A stretch of 52,680 nt of DNA. Source: Bacteroidota bacterium (GTDB lineage: Bacteria; Bacteroidota; Bacteroidia; Bacteroidales; VadinHA17). Position 1 is the first letter of the stretch. Every line of letters starts with the position of its first letter. The DNA lies in NCBI GenBank assembly GCA_025350595.1, contig JANXXP010000091.1, forward strand, positions 1-52,680, in the 5' to 3' direction. Shown here one piece after another: positions 41,741 through 48,903 of the stretch. Both the position numbers and the translations under genes were made by a program. The notes below the pieces were generated by a model that had not been told where the DNA came from, searched no databases, and was given only the letters and a program-made list of their open reading frames with translations.

Positions 41741-43411
41741 TTAAATCCTGATTATAGGCAAAGTTATTGATATTGTAGTTCCCTTTCCAAGTTCTGATTT
41801 AACTTCGAGTTTACCATTATGACTTTTTATTATGCCATGAACTATTGCAAGACCCAACCCGATACCACTGGTATCATGTTTCGTTGAAAAGAATGGTTGA
41901 AAAATATGTGGAAGGTCATCCTCTGGTATCCCTATTCCGTTATCAGCTATCTCAATTATTATTGATTCACTATCAGGGTTATTGGTAGAAATTATAATTT
42001 CTCCGTTTTCCAGAACTGCTTCCGAAGCATTTACAATTAATGCTACACAAGCCTGTTTAATCTGATTTGGACTGCAGAATATCAGATCCGATTTTGCCTT
42101 AAAATCCGTCAAAAAACTGATATTCGCAATCTTAATCGGATGGGTCATTAACTCGAAGGTATCCATTAATATTTTATGAAGATGTTTCGATTCAAAATCT
42201 TCCTGATCCTTTCTCGAAAAATCGAGCAAACCCTTCACTATCTCACCACAACGTTTTGTTTCATTTTCAATAAGCTTTAAATGTTTTAACATTGTTTCCT
42301 TTTTGGCATCATCCAGGACAGGATTACTAAGCTGTTTATGAATCAGTTTAGTATAGATAAGAATACCCGATAGAGGATTATTTATTTCGTGAGCTACCGA
42401 AGATGATAATTTTCCCAGAGATGCGATTCTTTCAATATGAATCAGCTCGTTTTGTGCAGCACCTAATTCTTCTGACTTTTTCTGAACCTTATATTCAAGC
42501 TGTTGTGACCAGTTTCGTAATTCTTCTGTAGCTGTCTGAAGGTTATCAAGCATATCATTAAATGCCTGCGAAACCATCCTCATGTCGTCTAACTGATTGG
42601 ATCTTATTTCAAGTCTGGTATTTTTATTTCCGTTTGCTACAGCCAAACTGGCTTTAATGATATCATTCAATGGATCTTTAATCTTCTTTCTTGTAAATAA
42701 AATCAGAACTGAGACCAACAGAATTGTTGAAAGTGTCGCTAATAGATAAAACTTTGTTGAAGATTTTGCAACTGCATTATCCAGGTCATACAAAGGCATT
42801 TTTATAATCAGTGAACCAAGCACTTCATCACTTTCCTGATGTGCATGACAGGCACTTGTGTAGCAGGATTTTTCATTTAGAATGGGTGACCTGATTATGA
42901 GATGACGATGACTGTTATCATTCTTGTTCATGCTGCATTCACTCTTAACATCTATGATACGGTAAGACTTTTCTTTCCTTGGAAACATAGACTGAAGATT
43001 TTTATGACAAAGGAGACAGTTCGGATTACTGTGTGCTGCTGTATCAGAAGTAAAAGATGAATAGACAAGATTGTCGTGCACATCATACATGTTAACATCG
43101 TCAATACCCGACATAGTATTTATGATATCAAGTGTACTCTGAAGTTTGCTCTTGTCGTTTTCGAGCATTGAATGGTATAGAGAACCTTCTACAATTGATC
43201 CGATATTATTACCGTTCTGACGAATGACCGTATTAAGATTCTGCTCATAAACTGACCGGAATATGAAACCAAATAACACAAACAGAATAACAGATGACAG
43301 AGTTATGATATAGACAACCCTGCTGTAGATAGAAGATTGGAATTTAATATACTTTTTAAGGAATGTTTTTACCTTATTTTCTTTGACGGTTGAATTTTCT
43401 GACAGACCCAT
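41741..43411 (-). CDS. Membrane sensor histidine kinase with c-heme-type motifs in the periplasmic domain, HAMP
   Basis: Two TMs flank a domain with CLLCH (43004-43018) and CYTSACH (42845-42865); HisKA SSVAHEINNPLSGILIY; HATPase DNGIGIPEDDLPHIFQPFFSTK; start set at 43411. Confidence 0.93.
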   Translation of the reverse strand: MGLSENSTVKENKVKTFLKKYIKFQSSIYSRVVYIITLSSVILFVLFGFIFRSVYEQNLNTVIRQNGNNIGSIVEGSLYHSMLENDKSKLQSTLDIINTMSGIDDVNMYDVHDNLVYSSFTSDTAAHSNPNCLLCHKNLQSMFPRKEKSYRIIDVKSECSMNKNDNSHRHLIIRSPILNEKSCYTSACHAHQESDEVLGSLIIKMPLYDLDNAVAKSSTKFYLLATLSTILLVSVLILFTRKKIKDPLNDIIKASLAVANGNKNTRLEIRSNQLDDMRMVSQAFNDMLDNLQTATEELRNWSQQLEYKVQKKSEELGAAQNELIHIERIASLGKLSSSVAHEINNPLSGILIYTKLIHKQLSNPVLDDAKKETMLKHLKLIENETKRCGEIVKGLLDFSRKDQEDFESKHLHKILMDTFELMTHPIKIANISFLTDFKAKSDLIFCSPNQIKQACVALIVNASEAVLENGEIIISTNNPDSESIIIEIADNGIGIPEDDLPHIFQPFFSTKHDTSGIGLGLAIVHGIIKSHNGKLEVKSELGKGTTISITLPIIRI

Positions 43412-43505
43412 TGCATGATTCCTATAATATTTTATTCTGCCTGCTAAAATTACCAATAAAATTTCATTTTACAGCTCCGGGGAAGAATACAATTTTTCAG
43501 AAGAA

Positions 43506-44216
43506 CTAATTAAGAAATGACTTCTGAAACTCATCCCAGATTTCATGAGGCAGTTCTGAAAGAGGCTGATCTCGCAACTCACCACCATCCTGTAAGAAAA
43601 CCATTGAAGGTTCAGGTGAATACTTGGCCATCGATACGGCCAGAAAATCCTTGAATCTTTCAAGTTCCTTTTTGGTCCAGGAAACAGCTTCTTCAGCCAT
43701 ATAATATGAATTTGTCTCTGCAATCCATTCAATTGGTCTTATCAGGCAAATCCATCCTTTTCCATAAGGGTCCTCATTTAGAATCTCCGGATTTTCAGAA
43801 AGCATATTATTTGTCTTGGTTATTATCCCTGAGAGAGGTGAAAATATCTGAAGCTGCTTTCCGTTCTGATCAATCTTTGCCAGTAACCCTCCCTTTTTTA
43901 CAAATGTACCCTGAGGTGTAAGGTAGCCAAATTTAACTTCCCCGGTTACATGCTGCAGAAAATCATCAATTCCAACCCTGGCTATTCCTGATTTTTGCAG
44001 ATACGCCCAGGTATGGAAATTGCTGTAGAAAAAGCCCTGTGGGATTCTAAGAATACCGGCAGTCAGAATTCCCAATTCCTTCTTTATCCTGCTGACAATT
44101 TCAGCCCTTCTGTTTATAATTATCCAGAAAGGGACTATCAATATCAGGAAAGTGATAATTATAATATACTCTAGCCCTTTGGTTTCAAATATATTATTGT
44201 AACTGAATCCGTCCAT
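43506..44216 (-). CDS. TM-anchored GcvH-like (lipoyl/biotinyl-type) protein
   Basis: N-term TM IIIITFLILIVPFWIII; HTWAYLQKSGIARVGIDDFLQHVTGEV...KIDQNGKQLQIFSPLSGII; C-term FLQDGGELRDQPLSELPHEIWDEFQKSFL. Confidence 0.85.
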   Translation of the reverse strand: MDGFSYNNIFETKGLEYIIIITFLILIVPFWIIINRRAEIVSRIKKELGILTAGILRIPQGFFYSNFHTWAYLQKSGIARVGIDDFLQHVTGEVKFGYLTPQGTFVKKGGLLAKIDQNGKQLQIFSPLSGIITKTNNMLSENPEILNEDPYGKGWICLIRPIEWIAETNSYYMAEEAVSWTKKELERFKDFLAVSMAKYSPEPSMVFLQDGGELRDQPLSELPHEIWDEFQKSFLN

Positions 44217-44266
44217 TTTCTTAATTTTTTATGTTTAAGTAAAAGTTAATAATTCCTTTTTGTCAC

Positions 44267-45496
44267 TCAATCCTTATCATGCACCCATGAAGGGGATTCC
44301 CTTAACACCGGCATCCTGTTAATTACCCATCTGAAAATCCAGATTTCAGTAAATATTACAGTAAGTGTGACAACCAGTTCCATCCATGTTGGAACATATC
44401 TTATGGCGGCATCCCATCTGAAACCGATTACGGTAACATTAAGCCTGTTCAGTATAACCCCCAGCATTGTGAGAATTGCCGCTACTTTAATCAACAGGAT
44501 ATTATTCCTGCGATAACCGTAAAAGAATAACATCATTGGCAGAAGCACAAAACCAAACATCTCAAGAAGATACCAATATCCCATTGGTGTATTTAACAGG
44601 TCCCATCGCTTTCCGTGAACAAAGATGAGAACGTGTAAGAAAAAGTATGCAAACATGGCAACAGCGCAGATCTTTGATAGTCCTGAAATAATCGAATTAT
44701 GCGCCTTATGGTTTTTCTCACTTATCTGGTTGGCAAAGACTCTATTGCTTATTGACCCTTCAAAAATTACCATAGAAAGTCCTGCAAAAACACTTGAAAC
44801 AAAAAACAATACCGGAATAAATTCAGAATACCATAGCGGATGTATTTTATCTTTAGCCATCAGATAGAGAGCACCTAACCCGGATTGATGAAGTGTGGAT
44901 AAAGTGATGCCAAAAATAACTGCTGCAATTGTCATTCCTGACAGGATTTTTCTTGCACGTTTTGCGCCCAGCCACTCTGCAACGGCAGGTGAAAACTCAA
45001 TTAGCTGAGCGATCATATATAGCAGAAAGTGCCAGGCAACCAGGAATAAAACAGAACTTGTTCCAAAACTGTTTCCTATAATCGGATTGATGACGTTCCA
45101 TGGACGTCCCAAATCGAGTAGTAAGGCTCCCGCATAAAAGACATAAGCCAGAAAACCATTCAGGACAGTAATCCTTACAATGGAATGGTATTTCTGCATA
45201 TTCAAAATATAAACCATAAATGTCAGTACATAAGCTCCTCCTGCAAATGCGACGCCTGTAACAACATCAAACCCAATCCATAAACCCCATGGCACTTCCT
45301 GTGTAAGGTTTGTGACTGCCCCCAGCCCTTTCCAGAAACGAATGATAATAATGATAAGCCCTAATGCAATTACCGGTATTGAAATGATATTAAACGGAGT
45401 CAGAAATTTGCCCCTGGGTTTTAATTCACCGGAAAGGAACTTCCAGATTGATTTACCATCATTATCTTTTGCGACAGCAAAGTTTATATTACTCAT
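44267..45496 (-). CDS. NrfD/HybB-type polytopic membrane protein
   Basis: WIGFDVVTGVAFAGGAYVLTFMVYILN, GALLLDLGRPWNVINPII, FILSTLHQSGLGALYL-like HQSGLG motif; start set at 45496. Confidence 0.9.
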   Translation of the reverse strand: MSNINFAVAKDNDGKSIWKFLSGELKPRGKFLTPFNIISIPVIALGLIIIIIRFWKGLGAVTNLTQEVPWGLWIGFDVVTGVAFAGGAYVLTFMVYILNMQKYHSIVRITVLNGFLAYVFYAGALLLDLGRPWNVINPIIGNSFGTSSVLFLVAWHFLLYMIAQLIEFSPAVAEWLGAKRARKILSGMTIAAVIFGITLSTLHQSGLGALYLMAKDKIHPLWYSEFIPVLFFVSSVFAGLSMVIFEGSISNRVFANQISEKNHKAHNSIISGLSKICAVAMFAYFFLHVLIFVHGKRWDLLNTPMGYWYLLEMFGFVLLPMMLFFYGYRRNNILLIKVAAILTMLGVILNRLNVTVIGFRWDAAIRYVPTWMELVVTLTVIFTEIWIFRWVINRMPVLRESPSWVHDKD

Positions 45497-46352
45497 TTTC
45501 TTCCTCGTTTGATTGATTAGTTTTGGTTGCTTCACGTATACCTAATAAAATGGCAGGCCATAAAACAAATATCGTTGGTACGCTATAAAGAAATCCTTTC
45601 GATAACTCCGGATAAGATTTTGATTGTAGCGAAGTATTTAAACCAAGTTCATCAAACGGGACGGCTGCAATACTTAAGAATCCAGTTCCTCCTGCTTCGT
45701 GCTCTCCGTATATATGATCAAAATATTGATTTGGATTTTCAACTATTCTTTTTCGGGCTTCTTTGATTAGATCTCTGCGTTTTCCGAAAACCAACGCCTC
45801 AGCAGGGCAATTCTCGACACAAGCTGGAACTTTTCCCTCTGTCAGCCTTGAATAACACATATTGCATTTCTCAATTTTCGGATTTGCACTGTGATATTCA
45901 AATTTTGGAACATCGAAAGGACATGAAACCATGCAATAACGACATCCCATGCACTTATTACCTCTCCAGATTACTGGCCCCTCTTTTGTTTTATACATTG
46001 CCTGGGTTAGGCAGGCGGCAGTGCATGCGGGCTCATTACAATGCATACACTGCTTTTTCATAAAAGCTTCCCCTTTAGAGGATTTGAATGCATTAACTAC
46101 GGTCCGGTGCGATTCATCTGTTTTTCTCACCACTCCTGCCTCAATTGTACCAACAGGTGCAGGCAATCCATTTGCCTCAGCGCATGAGGATTCGCAGGTT
46201 TGGCAACCTGCGCACCGGGTTGAATCGTACAGTACACCTGAGAATTCGATACTTGTTCCTTTTCCAGGTATCGCTTTTAATTCCTTCCCTATGGCAAGTG
46301 TGGCTCCTGTAACTCCAAGAACTTTAAAAAAGTGCCTTCTGTTTAAAGCCAT
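45489..46352 (-). CDS. Tat-exported HybA-like four-cluster 4Fe-4S ferredoxin with C-terminal TM
   Basis: Tat signal NRRHFFKVLG; CAGCQTCESSC, CMHCNEPACTAAC, CMGCRYCMVSC, CNMCYSRLTEGKVPACVENCPAEAL; C-term TM TIFVLWPAILLGI. Confidence 0.92.
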   Translation of the reverse strand: MALNRRHFFKVLGVTGATLAIGKELKAIPGKGTSIEFSGVLYDSTRCAGCQTCESSCAEANGLPAPVGTIEAGVVRKTDESHRTVVNAFKSSKGEAFMKKQCMHCNEPACTAACLTQAMYKTKEGPVIWRGNKCMGCRYCMVSCPFDVPKFEYHSANPKIEKCNMCYSRLTEGKVPACVENCPAEALVFGKRRDLIKEARKRIVENPNQYFDHIYGEHEAGGTGFLSIAAVPFDELGLNTSLQSKSYPELSKGFLYSVPTIFVLWPAILLGIREATKTNQSNEEENE

Positions 46353-46372
46353 AATTGTTTCTTTATAAAATT

Positions 46373-48085
46373 TTAATATAATTCGTAGAACCAGATTTGT
46401 CTTGATGGATCAATGAATTTTGTCTGAAAATCTTCCCATTCTTCCGGTCCCAGGTTTGAAAGTACACCATCCCTGAGTTCCCCGCCATCCTGAAGAGCAA
46501 GAGGCGCCAGACTGAGTGAATCAGCGTTGAGTGCTGCGGCAAGAAAATCTTTTAGTCTCGAAAATTCACTTTTAATATACTGCCTCTGTTTATCTGCCAT
46601 AAATAATAACTGATTTTCTCTGAGCCAGTTGGAAGGCTCAATTTTATAAACCCAACCCTCATTGTACGGTGAAGAATTTATTATTGATGAATCATTATCA
46701 AGTGAGGTGTTTAACTCTTTAATAATACCTGAGACAGGCGAATAAAGATTTAACTGCTTGCCATTTTGAATAATGGACATAATCGGCTCTCCTTTTTTTA
46801 TAGAATCACCCTTATCTTTCATTTTGATGCGGGTAATGGCTCCTGTGATACGCTGCATAAAATCATCAATACCTACTTTTACAATACCATTTTGTTCCAT
46901 AAAAGCCCATGTATGTGTTTTATCGAAGTATAATCCTGCAGGCACAATCATCTTATTTTCATCAAGCACAGGTTGTAATATCGCAACCGGAGTCTTAACT
47001 AAAGATTTAGTATTCCTGAATAACCTTAGAATAAAGTTTATAATAAGACCAAGCAGGATCAATACAGAAATTATCGCCAAAGTTGACTTTAACAAAGACT
47101 TATCGACTGAAGTTCCAGGATAAACCTTTGCTTCATATAACTTATCAACAGTTGAAAGTCTTTCACTTGCTATAAGATCGGTATATCCATTAATATAAAG
47201 GAATTGTTGTCCGTCAGTCAGTACCCATTTCATAAAGGCAATTTCAGTTTCATTTTTTGGTGCGTTTAAAGAGACAGAATAAATATTACTGATTAAAGTT
47301 TTTGGATATTTACCAATCCAGACCCCTCTTGATAAAACATTGAAATCATCATAGATATTTTCATTATAATCAATCATTCCGTTTCCGTTTCTGTCTAATG
47401 GCAAAAGCTTAATATTCTCAGCAATTGTTTGTTTATTGATATCAACTATGTTAACCATTTTGCAAAACCCAATCGCCAGGGGATCTTTCTGAATAGCAGC
47501 AATCATACTTTCTCCGTTTTCTACTTTAATTCCTTCATGTTTATTCGGATCTGTTTTGAGAAATCCTGCCAATCCTTTTGATACTGATTCATCATTAATC
47601 CAATAATAGTGAACTGGTGAAGTCTGCTTATTCTTCATCAAAGTTCCCCAATTTTTAGAATCAATATTATTTATGAAACCGGAAAGAGCATCGGGAGAAA
47701 TTCCATGTTTTGATATTTCCTCCAGGAAGGGATTTTTTGAATTTATTATAGGAACAATAACATCGCGGCCAATAATAACTTTCCATAATGACTCACGGTT
47801 AGCTCCTGAAAAATATGCACTGGAAATAAAACCATTATTCCCTTTTTCAATTAAACTGCTAACCATTTTTGTATCAGAAACGGTTAACACCTTAATTTTC
47901 TTATCAGGATAAATTTTATTGTACTCATTTGCCAATTTAATTGACAGCTTAGATAAATCAGGAGTACTGAATATCTTTAATGAATCTCCTGCCTGGCTTT
48001 TGTTTTCTCTTACTAAATCCATACTGCTTGAATAGCTGTAATTCATTAATAGAATGCCGATTAATAAATAAATTGCCCTTTTCAT
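46373..48085 (-). CDS. PstS-like solute-binding domain - TM - GcvH-like domain fusion
   Basis: Signal peptide; SLKIFSTPDLSKLSIKLANEYNKIYP...GFCKMVNI; TM STLAIISVLILLGLIINFIL; HTWAFMEQNGIVKVGIDDFMQRITGAI...IIQNGKQLNLYSPVSGII; LQDGGELRDGVLSNLGPEEWEDFQTKFI. Confidence 0.88.
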   Translation of the reverse strand: MKRAIYLLIGILLMNYSYSSSMDLVRENKSQAGDSLKIFSTPDLSKLSIKLANEYNKIYPDKKIKVLTVSDTKMVSSLIEKGNNGFISSAYFSGANRESLWKVIIGRDVIVPIINSKNPFLEEISKHGISPDALSGFINNIDSKNWGTLMKNKQTSPVHYYWINDESVSKGLAGFLKTDPNKHEGIKVENGESMIAAIQKDPLAIGFCKMVNIVDINKQTIAENIKLLPLDRNGNGMIDYNENIYDDFNVLSRGVWIGKYPKTLISNIYSVSLNAPKNETEIAFMKWVLTDGQQFLYINGYTDLIASERLSTVDKLYEAKVYPGTSVDKSLLKSTLAIISVLILLGLIINFILRLFRNTKSLVKTPVAILQPVLDENKMIVPAGLYFDKTHTWAFMEQNGIVKVGIDDFMQRITGAITRIKMKDKGDSIKKGEPIMSIIQNGKQLNLYSPVSGIIKELNTSLDNDSSIINSSPYNEGWVYKIEPSNWLRENQLLFMADKQRQYIKSEFSRLKDFLAAALNADSLSLAPLALQDGGELRDGVLSNLGPEEWEDFQTKFIDPSRQIWFYELY

Positions 48086-48130
48086 AGTCTAAAATATTAT
48101 AGCATTTTTTTAGGTACTCAGTTAGTGTTA

Positions 48131-48146
48131 TTCAACTATAGTGCCA
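48131..48146 (-). promoter_or_regulatory. Candidate sigma-54 (-24/-12) promoter TGGCACTATAGTTGAA
   Basis: Reverse complement of 48131-48146; matches TGGCACRNNNNTTGCW except R and the C of GC; 46 bp before the start at 48085. Confidence 0.65.
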
Positions 48147-48290
48147 AATAGAAAAATAAGGCTTAATGACTTGTATTTATGCACATTAACACATGTCTTG
48201 CGAATTGAGAAAATAATGTATAGTGTTGAATTTACTTACACTGATTATTTTTTAGCTTCCCATACCCTTTAAATCAAAGAGAAATCGAGT

Positions 48291-48370
48291 TGTTGTATAT
48301 ATTTTCAACAGCTGTTGATATTTGCAACACTTTCGCAATATTTTGGCTTAATTTGCCAATACTTTCGCAA
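48291..48370. promoter_or_regulatory. Candidate upstream activator-binding array
   Basis: TGTTG 48291-48295, palindrome TCAACAGCTGTTGA 48305-48318, CAACA 48325-48329, ACTTTCGCAA direct repeats 48329-48338 and 48361-48370, TTGGC/GCCAA inverted repeat 48343-48359. Confidence 0.55.
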
Positions 48371-48519
48371 AAAATATTTTCAAATAATACTTTATGTAAT
48401 GATTTATTAATTTGCTGACAAGGGTAGTAGATTCTTCACTCATTCTTTCCTTTTCCTGGGATTTTGAGTAATTATCGCGAAGGGGAGGGTAGGAATCTTA
48501 TCGAGCTTCTGATATGCCT

Positions 48520-48903
48520 TTAAAATTTAAGCACCTGGGTTATAGAGCCCTCCATTTCGACTATTTTAAAAGGCTTGCTGATGTATTTTTGAATTAATCC
48601 GATATTCATTGCTTCTCTTATCTCAGGTGTAAAATCAAATCCGGTCAGTAAAAAGAATATAAGAGCTGGAAAATCATCTTTGGCAAGTTTTATAAACTCC
48701 AACCCATTCATCTCAGGCATTCTCATATCGCTTATTACAAGTACAATCTCAGGATTGGAATGAAGCAGAGCTAATCCTTCCTTTCCTGAAAAAGCGGTAA
48801 ATATTTTGTATTTCTTCTGAAAATTAAATTTAAACAGCATGAGGTTAGTCGGCTCATCATCAACATACAGAATTGATTTATTATCGATCATATTTGAGTT
48901 CAT
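48520..48903 (-). CDS. Stand-alone CheY-like response regulator
   Basis: SILYVDDEPTNLMLFKFNF, VISDMRMPEMNGLEFI, KYISKPFK; overlaps the kinase gene by 4 nt. Confidence 0.93.
   Translation of the reverse strand: MNSNMIDNKSILYVDDEPTNLMLFKFNFQKKYKIFTAFSGKEGLALLHSNPEIVLVISDMRMPEMNGLEFIKLAKDDFPALIFFLLTGFDFTPEIREAMNIGLIQKYISKPFKIVEMEGSITQVLKF

Noticed and set aside
45949-46368. 139-aa plus ORF opposite the ferredoxin gene
   Set aside because: Antisense of Cys-rich ferredoxin; no independent motifs
38611-48085. Glycine cleavage system
   Set aside because: No gcvT, gcvP or lpd nearby; GcvH-like domains are TM-anchored and carry a unique tail
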